Program-made: the position numbers and the translations under genes
Origin: an uncultured Pelagibacteraceae bacterium
Lineage (GTDB): Bacteria > Pseudomonadota > Alphaproteobacteria > Pelagibacterales > Pelagibacteraceae
Assembly: GCA_902636075.1 (NCBI GenBank)
Contig: CACPQM010000001.1
Coordinates: 1-64,000 of the forward strand
Direction of reading: 5' to 3'
DNA length: 64,000 nt
The notes under the pieces: generated by a model
Told to the model about the DNA's origin: nothing
The model's database searches: none
What the model saw: only the letters and a program-made list of their open reading frames with translations
Shown here: positions 38,561-47,269 of the stretch, in pieces
How positions within the stretch are numbered: position 1 is the stretch's first letter
Layout: each line of letters begins with the position of its first letter

Positions 38561-39268
38561 ATGGCTTTTTTTGAGGGAAATAAAATGACAGGAGGATACG
38601 GCGATGGTCCTGACATTATTAGCTCATGCACTATCAATGTTAATAGAGGAGAGATAGTTGCAATACTTGGACCAAATGGAGCTGGAAAATCTACAGCAAT
38701 GAAGGCAATGCTTGGGTTGCTTAAACTTAAATCAGGTAATATTTCAATTGATGGAGAAGATATTTCTAAACTATCTCCTCAAGAAAGAGTAAAAAAGGGA
38801 ATATCATTTGTACCACAAACTAGAAATGTTTTTGCAGAACTTTCTGTGAAAGAAAATTTAGAAGTTGGTGCTTTTTTAAGAACAGATAATGTAAATAATG
38901 TTATCGAAGAAATATATGATCTATTTCCAATTTTAAGAGAAAAAAAAGATCAAGTTGTAGGACAATTATCAGGAGGTCAAAGACAACAAGTAGCTTTGGG
39001 ACGGGCTCTTATGATTAAACCATCAGTTCTTATGTTAGATGAGCCTACAGCAGGTGTTTCCCCAATAGTTATGGACGAATTATTTGAACACATTATTAGA
39101 GTTAAAAATACAAAAGTAGCAATCATCATGGTCGAGCAAAATGCAAAACAGGCTTTAAGCATTTCTGATCGAGGATATGTGCTTGTAACTGGTGAAAATA
39201 AATTTGAGGGGTCTGGTAAGGAATTATTAAATGATCCAGAAGTTAGGAGATCTTTCTTAGGAGCTTAG
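38561..39268 (+). CDS. livF: ABC transporter ATP-binding protein LivF-type (set 2)
   Basis: GPNGAGKST, the signature LSGGQRQQVALGRAL and Walker B LMLDEPTAGVS are all standard. The C-terminal NDPEVRRSFLGA identifies the LivF subgroup. At 235 residues it starts directly after the livG stop with no spacer. Confidence 0.93.
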   Translation: MAFFEGNKMTGGYGDGPDIISSCTINVNRGEIVAILGPNGAGKSTAMKAMLGLLKLKSGNISIDGEDISKLSPQERVKKGISFVPQTRNVFAELSVKENLEVGAFLRTDNVNNVIEEIYDLFPILREKKDQVVGQLSGGQRQQVALGRALMIKPSVLMLDEPTAGVSPIVMDELFEHIIRVKNTKVAIIMVEQNAKQALSISDRGYVLVTGENKFEGSGKELLNDPEVRRSFLGA

Positions 39269-39269
39269 T

Positions 39270-40280
39270 ATGGATTTAATTAATGCAGTAATAGTTTTAT
39301 TGAATTATACAATTATTCCAGCCTTAACTTATGGTTCTCAGTTAGCTCTTGGAGCAATTTTTGTAACATTAGTATACGGTATTTTAAGATTTGCTAACTT
39401 TGCAACTGGAGACATGATGTCATTTGGCACAATGTTTGCTGTTCTTTTGACTTATTACTTTCAATCAATCGGAATTAACTTTGGTTTTCTGCCCACTGCT
39501 TTGCTAACTATCCCCTTTGCTATTTTTATGATGGTTTTATACATGCTTTTAATTGATCAAACAGTTTTTAAATATTACAGAATTAAAAAAAGTCCTCCAG
39601 TACAGCTTGCTATGGTTAGTGTTGGGGTAATGTTTGTAACCCAAGCAGTCATAAGGATTATAATTGGACCAACTGATCGACGGTTTTTAGATGGTGAAAA
39701 ATTCATTTTAAAAGCAACTGAATTTAAAGAAATGACAGGTCTTGCAGAAGGTTTGACAATTAAATCAACACAAATGATAACAATTGTAGTTACTATTATT
39801 GTTGTTGCTATAATGTTTTGGTTTTTAAATAAAACTAAGACTGGGACAAGTATGAGAGCTTACTCAGATAATGAAGATTTAGCACTTCTCTCAGGAATAG
39901 ATCCAAAAAAAGTAGTTCTAATTACTTGGATCATTGCTGGAATATTAGCAACAATTGGTGGAATTCTTTATGGTTTAGACAAAAGTTATAGACCGTTTGT
40001 GTATTTTAATAATATGTTACCGATTTTTGCTGCTGCGATAGTTGGTGGAATTGGAAATCCATACGGAGCGTTCTTTGGAGGTTATGTTATAGCATTTGCT
40101 GAAATATTTTTGACTTATGCATATAAAAGATTTTTAGTTTATATTTTGCCAGAGTCTCTAGAACCAAATTCATTGATGCAATTATTATCAACCGATTACA
40201 AATTTGCTATTTCATTTTCTATACTGGTAATTGTTTTAATATTTAGGCCGTCAGGTATATTTGAAGGAAAACGTATATGA
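39270..40280 (+). CDS. livH: Branched-chain amino acid ABC transporter permease LivH-type (set 2)
   Basis: A 336-residue permease. YGILRFANFATGDMMSFG is the LivH signature, TSMRAYSDNEDLALLSGID is the coupling loop, and FAAAIVGGIGNPYGAFFGGY is the conserved late motif. It is longer than set 1 LivH because of an enlarged middle loop (about 115-165, GPTDRRFLDGEKFILKATEF...). It overlaps livM by 4 bp. Confidence 0.92.
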   Translation: MDLINAVIVLLNYTIIPALTYGSQLALGAIFVTLVYGILRFANFATGDMMSFGTMFAVLLTYYFQSIGINFGFLPTALLTIPFAIFMMVLYMLLIDQTVFKYYRIKKSPPVQLAMVSVGVMFVTQAVIRIIIGPTDRRFLDGEKFILKATEFKEMTGLAEGLTIKSTQMITIVVTIIVVAIMFWFLNKTKTGTSMRAYSDNEDLALLSGIDPKKVVLITWIIAGILATIGGILYGLDKSYRPFVYFNNMLPIFAAAIVGGIGNPYGAFFGGYVIAFAEIFLTYAYKRFLVYILPESLEPNSLMQLLSTDYKFAISFSILVIVLIFRPSGIFEGKRI

Positions 40281-41647
40281 GGAATTATTTAAATATAATT
40301 GTTGCATATTCTATAATGATGCTTTTAATAATTTTAGTTGGAGTCTTTCAATCCTGGTCTATTGCCCTAACAATTTTTAATTATTGTATGATTTCTGCAG
40401 TAATGACCTTGGGAGCAAATATTCAATGGGGTTATGCTGGTTTAATAAATTTTGGAATCATGGGTTATACAGCATTAGGAGGTTTAGCAGTAGTATTAGT
40501 ATCTGTAGCACCTGTTCCAGAAGCTTGGAGCGTGGGCGGAGTAAATATGATGACTTGCCTAGGAATAATTATAATAATGATTTTTTCTACAAGGTATATT
40601 TTAAAAAATATTCAAAAATCTAATAAAAGAAATTATTTAATTGCTGGAATAATTATAGTTGGACTAATTTTAATTAAAATAATCGCAGGGCCTGCAATTG
40701 AACAAATAGAAGCTGTTGATCCTGCAAAAACCGGTTTTCTTGGAGGACTTGGTTTGCCAGTTTTATTCTCATGGATAGTTGGAGGACTTTTTGCAGCTGG
40801 ATTAGCATTTGTTGTAGGAAAAGTTGCCTTAGGATTAAGGGCAGATTATTTAGCTATTGCTACATTATTAATAGCTGAAATTGTTGTTTCCATTATCAAA
40901 CATGAAGATTGGTTAGCAAGAGGTGTAAAAAATGTTATTGGATTAAAAAGACCAGCTCCTTACGAAATTGACTTGCAAACTTCTCCTTGGTTTATAAATT
41001 TAGTTGAAAAATTTCACTCAGCAAAATTAGATATAGCAAATTCATTATCGGAAAGACAAGATATTTTAAATCAGTTAGTGATTGATGCTTCATCTGTTTA
41101 TGTAAAGCTTTGTTTTGCAGGAATGTTTTTAGTTGTAGTTATAATTTTATTAATAATTACACAAAAAGCTCTTTACTCACCTTGGGGTAGAATGATGAGA
41201 GCAATAAGAGATAATGAAGAAGCTGCAAGTGCAATGGGTAAGAATGTAGTAAAACAACATTTATTTATATTTATTCTTGGATCTGCAATAGTTGGTATTG
41301 CTGGAGCCATGATGGTAACTAATGATGGACTGTTTACCCCAGGAAGCTACAGACCAATGAGATATACTTTTGTAATTTGGGTCATGGTTATAGTTGGAGG
41401 AACAGGTAACAACTTTGGAGCAATTCTAGGAGGATTTGTTGTGTGGTTTTTATGGGTAGAAGCAGCACCAATTGCTCTATTCTTTATAAGTTTATTTACA
41501 GCTCATTTACCTGAAACGAATGATATCAAAATTCATTTAATAAATAGTGCTCCATATTTTAGATTTTTGCTCGTTGGTATTGGTCTTCTTTTGATAATGC
41601 GATTTAGACCTCAAGGTATAATTCCAGAAAAAATTGTAAAACAATAA
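40277..41647 (+). CDS. livM: Branched-chain amino acid ABC transporter permease LivM-type (set 2)
   Basis: LRADYLAIATLLIAEIVVSI, RAIRDNEEAASAMGKNV (coupling loop) and IVGGTGNNFGAILGGFVVW are LivM signatures. At 456 residues it is about 100 longer than set 1 LivM. The excess comes from an extra hydrophobic segment near 90-145 and a long hydrophilic insertion at about 205-275 after the conserved DYLAIA block. A LysE-family gene follows after 6 bp. Confidence 0.92.
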   Translation: MRNYLNIIVAYSIMMLLIILVGVFQSWSIALTIFNYCMISAVMTLGANIQWGYAGLINFGIMGYTALGGLAVVLVSVAPVPEAWSVGGVNMMTCLGIIIIMIFSTRYILKNIQKSNKRNYLIAGIIIVGLILIKIIAGPAIEQIEAVDPAKTGFLGGLGLPVLFSWIVGGLFAAGLAFVVGKVALGLRADYLAIATLLIAEIVVSIIKHEDWLARGVKNVIGLKRPAPYEIDLQTSPWFINLVEKFHSAKLDIANSLSERQDILNQLVIDASSVYVKLCFAGMFLVVVIILLIITQKALYSPWGRMMRAIRDNEEAASAMGKNVVKQHLFIFILGSAIVGIAGAMMVTNDGLFTPGSYRPMRYTFVIWVMVIVGGTGNNFGAILGGFVVWFLWVEAAPIALFFISLFTAHLPETNDIKIHLINSAPYFRFLLVGIGLLLIMRFRPQGIIPEKIVKQ

Positions 41648-41653
41648 TTTATA

Positions 41654-42262
41654 ATGAGTTTTTTTATTTTAGGGTTCTTTACAGGACTCAGTTTAATATT
41701 AGCTATTGGTGCTCAAAATATATTTGTAATTGAGCAAGGTTTAAAAAAACAATACGTTATTATTGTGTGTGCAATTTGCGCATTTTCAGATTTCCTTCTT
41801 ATTTTTTTAGGAATATTCTTATTTTACTATTTTGAAAGTTTTTTTTCACCTTCTGTTGAGTTAATTTTAAATGTTCTTTTGCTTTTATTTTTAATATATT
41901 TTGTATGGAAAAAAATAAAAAGCATAAATACTAATTTTGAAATAAATCAAAAAAATGAAACAGCAAGTCTAGGTTCTGTAATAATTAAAACTATTGGTTT
42001 TACTTATTTAAATCCCCATGTCTATTCTGACACTGTATTTTTTTTGGGAAACTTTTCGAAAAGTTTTTTAATTAATCAAAAATTATCTTTTGGATTTGGA
42101 GCAACTTTTTCCTCAATAATATTTTTTTTTACGTTAGGATACTTGTCTAAGTTTTTATCTAATTACTTAAAAAGTAATAAAGTTTGGAGAATTATTAATA
42201 TCTCAATAATTTTATTTATGTCGGCTCTTAGTATTTACGTGTTGATCAATATTTTAGGATAA
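41654..42262 (+). CDS. LysE-family exporter (LysE/ArgO subgroup)
   Basis: A 202-residue protein with about six helices. The N-terminal FFTGLSLILAIGAQNIFVIEQGLKK carries the GAQN motif characteristic of LysE/ArgO lysine-arginine exporters. TYLNPHVYSDTVFFLG matches their conserved NPH segment. This makes a basic amino acid or analogue the likely substrate. It terminates an importer operon, so both directions of transport are again co-encoded. Confidence 0.9.
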   Translation: MSFFILGFFTGLSLILAIGAQNIFVIEQGLKKQYVIIVCAICAFSDFLLIFLGIFLFYYFESFFSPSVELILNVLLLLFLIYFVWKKIKSINTNFEINQKNETASLGSVIIKTIGFTYLNPHVYSDTVFFLGNFSKSFLINQKLSFGFGATFSSIIFFFTLGYLSKFLSNYLKSNKVWRIINISIILFMSALSIYVLINILG

Positions 42263-42265
42263 AAA

Positions 42266-42293
42266 AACTCCAGCGATTTTCACCGCTGGAGTT
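42266..42293 (-). terminator. Rho-independent terminator for the convergent binding-protein gene
   Basis: AACTCCAGCG (42266-42275) and CGCTGGAGTT (42284-42293) are perfect 10-bp complements with an 8-base loop. On the minus strand the stem is followed by a T run (complement of the A run 42261-42267), which makes it a good terminator for the gene at 42307-43497. On the plus strand it may also slow transcription leaving the LysE gene, though the downstream T run is poor. Confidence 0.88.
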
Positions 42294-42306
42294 AAATTAT
42301 TAAGTA

Positions 42307-43497
42307 TTATCTTTGTTTTTTGTCTTTGAACTTACCGCCTTTAATTTCTTTTTCAATAAAGGCACCTGATGCTTCTCCAACATCAGTTAATTCAACACTA
42401 GATGCTCCTTCGTAGTTAACTGCTTTACCGCTAGCAAGTAAATCCAATGCTTTTTTCAATTCTCCTGGATAAATTTTTTCTCCTGGAGCATTTGCAACAG
42501 ACATTACATTTGCTTGAATAGTAGCTCTATCAGCTTTTCCACCAGCTTGCATTGCAAGTACAATCAAAGCTGCAGCGTCATAAGATTCTGATGTATATGG
42601 CCCAGATGAGTCAATTCCTGCTCCTCCGGCTACACCTTTAAATATTGTAGCACCTTTACCCATTGATCCTGGCAAAGATCCAAATGATTTATTTAGATCA
42701 TTTCCAAATCGGTCAGTTAAAGAGTCTCCAATCATTCCATCAGATAAAACAAATACATCAAACGCGCCAGAGTCCAATGAACCATCAATGATACTTCCAC
42801 CAGCTTGGTCTAAGTAACCTAACACAGCTAGAGCATCGCCACCTGCTGCAGCCAATGTTGCAACTTCAGCACCATAGTCTCCTTTACCTTCTTCATGAGC
42901 TGTAACAACTGTTACGTTTATTCCATGAGCTTTAACAGCTGCAACATATACGTCTGCTAAACCTTTACCGTAATCGTTATTAGTATGTGTTACGGCAATA
43001 CTTTTTACTTTTCGGTCTTTAGTAATATCTGCTAATACTTGACCACCTCTTGCATCAGATGGAGCAGTTCTAAAGAAGTATCCATTATCATTAAGATCAG
43101 TTAATCCTGGAGAAGTAGCTGATGGTGAAATCATAACAACACCATTTGGAACAGCAACATTAGTTGCAATAGCTCCAGTAACACCAGAACAATCAGCACC
43201 CATTATTGCTACTACACCACCAGATATTAAACCTTCGGCAGCAGCTGTCGCAGCAGCTGAGTCAACACAAGTTGAGTCTGCTCTTTCAACAGAAATTTTC
43301 TTTCCTCCAAGTAATGAACCAGAGTCTGAAGCTTCTTTAAATGCAAGCTCTGCAGATGCAGCCATAGCTGGAGTTAGGGACTCAATAGGACCTGTAAATC
43401 CTAAAATAATTCCCATTTTAATGCCATGTCCATCTGAATATGCTTTAGATGCAAAGCAAGATACAAATACGAACATCGCTAATACTAGTTTTTTCAT
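42307..43497 (-). CDS. Periplasmic substrate-binding protein of a Liv-type ABC importer (set 2)
   Basis: A signal peptide (cleaved near FASKAYSDG, residue 22) precedes a Peripla_BP_6 fold. KMGIILGFTGPIESLTPAMAASAELAFKEA, the Cys-containing DSTCVDSAAATAAAEGLI and VVAIMGADCSGVTGAIATNV form the ligand cleft. Length 396 and a Gly/Ala-rich composition are usual. It has a good ribosome-binding site (GAGGGA), its own promoter region with a perfect palindrome, and a strong terminator. It most likely serves the LivGFHM set that converges on it. Confidence 0.92.
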   Translation of the reverse strand: MKKLVLAMFVFVSCFASKAYSDGHGIKMGIILGFTGPIESLTPAMAASAELAFKEASDSGSLLGGKKISVERADSTCVDSAAATAAAEGLISGGVVAIMGADCSGVTGAIATNVAVPNGVVMISPSATSPGLTDLNDNGYFFRTAPSDARGGQVLADITKDRKVKSIAVTHTNNDYGKGLADVYVAAVKAHGINVTVVTAHEEGKGDYGAEVATLAAAGGDALAVLGYLDQAGGSIIDGSLDSGAFDVFVLSDGMIGDSLTDRFGNDLNKSFGSLPGSMGKGATIFKGVAGGAGIDSSGPYTSESYDAAALIVLAMQAGGKADRATIQANVMSVANAPGEKIYPGELKKALDLLASGKAVNYEGASSVELTDVGEASGAFIEKEIKGGKFKDKKQR

Positions 43498-43508
43498 ATA
43501 TTCCCTCT

Positions 43509-43522
43509 AATTGTTAACAATT
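43509..43522 (-). promoter_or_regulatory. Perfect 14-bp palindrome upstream of the set 2 binding-protein gene
   Basis: AATTGTTAACAATT is fully symmetric and lies 12 bp upstream of the start codon, just outside the ribosome-binding sequence. It could be an operator or part of an RNA fold. Its AT richness in a 30% G+C genome weakens the case. Confidence 0.3.
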
Positions 43523-43570
43523 TATATAATTAAAATTAAATCCTATTGATTTAAATTTTCAATGAGAAAA

Positions 43571-44428
43571 TTATCTCATTTTTTGAGCAAAAAACACTGA
43601 AGTAATGACAATTATTCCTCCAATTACTGTTATCAGAGATGGAATTTCTCCAAAAATAAAAAAAGTAAGGATTAAACCAAATACAGGGAATAATGCGTAG
43701 AATGGCAATACCATATCAAGAGGATAAAATTTATAAAGATAGAACATCATTAAATGTCCAAGCAAAGAAATAATTGCCCCTGCATATAAAACTGTGAACC
43801 AACTTCCTAAACTAATATTTTTTATTGTTTGAAATGTATTTCCCTCAAATATTGCAGATAATATCATTAAAATTATAAATCCTGTGAAGCTCATTATAGT
43901 ATTTGTAAATTTAACATCTAATTCTTTTAAATATCTCGAAAATACTTGGGATAGCCCATAGAAAAAAGCCATACCACAAATAAGAAGTGACCCTATTATT
44001 TCCTCTATTACTTTTGGATCGAAAGCGAGTATGACAACACCAAAAAAAGATATCATAATTAATATCCATTTTTTATAACTTATTTTTTCATTTAAATATA
44101 TTGAGCTTAATATTATCCCAAAGGGAATTGAAAGTTGAGAACCTATTGTAATTGGTGCAAGTATACTTGATGCATTTATAGATAAATATAAAAACATATT
44201 CACTGCAACACCAAAACATAACGAAAACCCAATCAAAGGAATAATAAATTTTTTATCTATAATTTGAATTTTAAAAAATGGAATTAAACAAATAAAAACA
44301 ATAGCCATTCTTAATGAACCAAAAAGAATTGGTGGAATAGTGTCGTTCAATCCAAGCTTGCCAGTCGGATATGCACTTCCTAATAAAAATACAACAAATA
44401 AAATAAGTAAAGTATGTTTTGCAGACAA
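43571..44428 (-). CDS. EamA/DMT-family transporter
   Basis: A 285-residue protein with about ten helices in two EamA repeats (FLLGSAYPTGKLGLNDTIPPILFGSLR opens the first; GMAFFYGLSQVFSRYLK the second). It is the last gene of the minus-strand operon that starts at 50132 and may export or import a substrate of that pathway. Specificity is unknown. Confidence 0.88.
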   Translation of the reverse strand: MSAKHTLLILFVVFLLGSAYPTGKLGLNDTIPPILFGSLRMAIVFICLIPFFKIQIIDKKFIIPLIGFSLCFGVAVNMFLYLSINASSILAPITIGSQLSIPFGIILSSIYLNEKISYKKWILIMISFFGVVILAFDPKVIEEIIGSLLICGMAFFYGLSQVFSRYLKELDVKFTNTIMSFTGFIILMILSAIFEGNTFQTIKNISLGSWFTVLYAGAIISLLGHLMMFYLYKFYPLDMVLPFYALFPVFGLILTFFIFGEIPSLITVIGGIIVITSVFFAQKMR

Positions 44429-44431
44429 AAA

Positions 44432-45913
44432 TTATCTTATAGAGAAAGGATCTAAAGTTGGTTCATCAGATGTGTAATACCAAGTTGTCTTAACTCTAGT
44501 ATAATCTTTAATTGAGTCCATTCCCGCTTCCTTTCCATATCCACTATCTTTAATACCACCAAAAGGTGCTGATGGAGAAATCAATCGATAAGTATTTACA
44601 AATGTTATACCTGCTCTTATTGCATTAGAAACTCTTAGACCTCTCGAGAAGTCACTTGTATAGACCCCAGAAGATAATCCATATTGATTATCGTTCATTT
44701 TCTCTATTACCTCTTTTTCTGTATCAAATTTCATAACTGATAAAACTGGTCCAAAAAGCTCGTTTTCTGCTGTTGGAAGATTATGATTATCACATTCAAT
44801 TATTGTAGGAGGAAAGTAGTACCCTTCGTTTGAAAATGGATGCCTTTCACCACCACATTTTATTTTGCCACCTTGTTCTGTGGTTTTTTTTATGTTTTTC
44901 TCAATAATTTCTAATTGTTTATAATTACTCAAAGGTCCCATTTCAGTATCTGGATCCATAGGAGCACCAATTTTTATTTTTTCAGCTCTTTTTGTGAGTT
45001 TATCAAGGAACTCATCGTAAATTCCTTTTTGAAGATATAGCCTTGAACCAGCAATACAACTCTGTCCGCTAGCTCCAAATATTCCTGCTGTAATTCCATT
45101 AATAGCATTTTCTTGATGAGCATCATCAAATACTGCAACAGGACTTTTTCCTCCAAGTTCTAAGCTTACTTCTGATAAATTTTCAGCTGAATTTCTAATT
45201 ATATGTCTTGCAGTTTCGGGCCCTCCTGTAAAAGCAACTTTTTCAACTAAATTATGTGTAGTTAAGGCCTTTCCACATGGGTCTCCAAATCCTGTAATAA
45301 CATTAACTACACCTTTAGGAATACCAGTTTCTTCAATAAGTTTTGCAAATTCAAACATTACTGCTGGAGCAAGTTCTGAGGATTTAATAACCACCGTGTT
45401 TCCCATTGCTAAAGCAGGTGCAAGTTTTGTAGCTGTTAAAAACATTTGAGAATTCCATGGAACAATTGCAGCAATAACACCAATAGGTATTCTTGAAGTT
45501 ATGGCTTGAATATTTGGTTTATCTATTGGCAGAACTGTGCCTTCGACCTTGTCTGCCATACCTGCATAATAATCATAATACTCAGCAATATAATTTGCCT
45601 GTTTATTTGTTTCTCTATAAAGTTTTCCAGTATCTATAGTTTCAACTTTTCCAAGTAATTCTGCGTTATCTCTAAGCTTATTTCCAATAGCTCTTAGAAA
45701 CTTTGCTCTTTCACGCGGTAATATTTTAGGCCAATCTCCTTCAAAGGCTTTTTGAGCTGCTTGAACTGCTTTATCTACATCAGAAGCACTTGCCTCAGGA
45801 ACAATAGCCCATGGTTTATTATCCTCTGGATTTAAAGTTTCAAAAGTTTTTTTAGTATCAGAGTCAACCCATTGTCCCCCTATAAACATTTTATATTTTT
45901 TTAATTCAGGCAT
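44432..45913 (-). CDS. NAD(P)-dependent aldehyde dehydrogenase
   Basis: This is a full-length ALDH (493 residues) with VPWNSQMFL in the cofactor site, the general base in SLELGGKSPVAVF and the catalytic cysteine in FGASGQSCIAGSRLYL. NTYRLISPSAPFGGIKDSGYGKEAG closes the substrate tunnel. It oxidises an aldehyde to an acid. It lies in an operon with a TPP enzyme that could make the aldehyde by decarboxylation. Closest relatives by eye are betaine/gamma-aminobutyraldehyde-type ALDHs, but specificity is uncertain. It overlaps the hydrolase gene by 8 bp. Confidence 0.92.
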   Translation of the reverse strand: MPELKKYKMFIGGQWVDSDTKKTFETLNPEDNKPWAIVPEASASDVDKAVQAAQKAFEGDWPKILPRERAKFLRAIGNKLRDNAELLGKVETIDTGKLYRETNKQANYIAEYYDYYAGMADKVEGTVLPIDKPNIQAITSRIPIGVIAAIVPWNSQMFLTATKLAPALAMGNTVVIKSSELAPAVMFEFAKLIEETGIPKGVVNVITGFGDPCGKALTTHNLVEKVAFTGGPETARHIIRNSAENLSEVSLELGGKSPVAVFDDAHQENAINGITAGIFGASGQSCIAGSRLYLQKGIYDEFLDKLTKRAEKIKIGAPMDPDTEMGPLSNYKQLEIIEKNIKKTTEQGGKIKCGGERHPFSNEGYYFPPTIIECDNHNLPTAENELFGPVLSVMKFDTEKEVIEKMNDNQYGLSSGVYTSDFSRGLRVSNAIRAGITFVNTYRLISPSAPFGGIKDSGYGKEAGMDSIKDYTRVKTTWYYTSDEPTLDPFSIR

Positions 45914-46679
45914 TTTGTATATGATCTTTAATTGCTTTATTTACATCATAAGAGCATTCAATACTACATAGATGTTTGCCTACAGGTATTATTTTTACTT
46001 CAGAATTTTTAATTTTTTTACACAGATTATCAGACATTTCTGGAGTTGAGCCTACATCACCTTCTCCTGTCATCACAAGTGTTTTGACATTAATATTTTC
46101 AAATTTTTCGTTATCTTTGTGATTTACAAACAACGAGTAAACTTTAATAAAGTTGTCCATATTATTATTTCTAAGAATTGAGAAAATTTTATCTGAAATT
46201 ATAGGATTTTTCTCAATAAAATCATTATTAAACCATCTATTGAGTGAGTCTTTTGTCAGTTTTTTATCTTTTTTTGTCTGTTCAAACCTTTCATTTACTA
46301 TCTTCTGTTCGTTATCAGATCTATTAAATATTGAGCACAACAATGTTAGTGATTTCAATCTATCACTAAATCTCGTTGCAAAGTTTCTTGCAATCAAAGA
46401 GCCTATTGAAAATCCAATGAGGTGAATTTTACTAAATTTTAATTCGTCAATAAGATCAATAATTTGATCTGAAAAATCATCAAAACTTATTTTTTCTTTA
46501 TTTAATGGTGTTTTACCGTGACCAAGGATATCATAAATTAAAACTGTATTATCAAATTCATTAATTTGTGGATCCCATATATTATGATCAAGACCCACAC
46601 CATGAATAAATACTATTGGAATTCCTTCTTTTTGATTTAGTTTATAGAATGTACCTTTAGAGTCTGTTGCATTGATCAT
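45906..46679 (-). CDS. Alpha/beta-hydrolase (3-oxoadipate enol-lactonase-like), first copy
   Basis: The oxyanion segment VFIHGVGLD, the nucleophile elbow GFSIGS (S91), an Asp in GEGDVGSTP and a His in GKHLCSIE form a complete triad in 257 residues. It resembles PcaD-type lactonases and related esterases. It shares NRWFNNDFIEKNP in the cap region with the hydrolase at 59608 (NRWFTDNFIEKNP), so the two are paralogues, though this copy is more diverged and lysine-rich. The substrate is probably an ester or lactone made in this operon. Confidence 0.88.
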   Translation of the reverse strand: MINATDSKGTFYKLNQKEGIPIVFIHGVGLDHNIWDPQINEFDNTVLIYDILGHGKTPLNKEKISFDDFSDQIIDLIDELKFSKIHLIGFSIGSLIARNFATRFSDRLKSLTLLCSIFNRSDNEQKIVNERFEQTKKDKKLTKDSLNRWFNNDFIEKNPIISDKIFSILRNNNMDNFIKVYSLFVNHKDNEKFENINVKTLVMTGEGDVGSTPEMSDNLCKKIKNSEVKIIPVGKHLCSIECSYDVNKAIKDHIQNA

Positions 46680-46681
46680 TA

Positions 46682-47269
46682 TTATTTTGGTTCAATGCCC
46701 ATCTCCTTCATATCTTGGTACCTATCACCTGTTCTTGCATGAGCTCTACCTGTCGAAGCGCCACCAATTGCAATAACAATTTCATCATCAAATGGAGCAT
46801 CATGGATTGTAAACTCATGAGTAAGATAAAATGGTCTTAAACCAGAGTCGGTTTTATGCATCATTGGGATAGATATCTTTGATCCAGCTGGACCTCTTGT
46901 ATTTGTAAAACTTAAATAAGAAGTTCCTCCAACAGCGTCTCTGAACTTGTTACCAAATCTTAATGTATGAATAAATGCTGATGCATGTTCTATTTCTCCA
47001 TTCAGTCCAACCACACCTGCTTTCCCATACGCTAATATTTTATCAGGAGAGCCTATTTCTTTTATAAGTTCAGGAACTAATAAATCTCCGAGTTTAGGAG
47101 CTAGATCTAAAATAATGGGTTTTAAGTCTTCCACAAAACCTTTTCCATCCCAAGGGTTTTTAAAAACTGCAGCAACAGAAACCATCAAAACCGGTTCTTT
47201 AGCTTCTTTTCCACCTTCAATAAAAGTCTTATCTACAAATTTAGTAAACTTACGTAATTCTAATTTCAT
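46682..47269 (-). CDS. DUF1185 'amino acid synthesis' family protein
   Basis: A 195-residue protein with the family pattern KEPVLMVSVAAVFKNPWDGKGFVEDL, LAYGKAGVVGLNGEIEHASAFIHT, RGPAGSKISIPMMHK and VIAIGGASTGRAHARTGDR. Family members have no agreed biochemical function; the name 'amino acid synthesis' is historical. The conserved His (EHASA) and the Gly-rich segments could form a catalytic or binding pocket. It overlaps the TPP enzyme gene by 4 bp, so it probably acts in the same pathway. Confidence 0.85.
   Translation of the reverse strand: MKLELRKFTKFVDKTFIEGGKEAKEPVLMVSVAAVFKNPWDGKGFVEDLKPIILDLAPKLGDLLVPELIKEIGSPDKILAYGKAGVVGLNGEIEHASAFIHTLRFGNKFRDAVGGTSYLSFTNTRGPAGSKISIPMMHKTDSGLRPFYLTHEFTIHDAPFDDEIVIAIGGASTGRAHARTGDRYQDMKEMGIEPK

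Noticed and set aside
29778-43497. A large tandem duplication of the two Liv transporter sets
   Set aside because: Gene order differs (HMGF against GFHM), lengths of the permeases differ by up to about 100 residues, and motif details diverge, so recent duplication is not supported.
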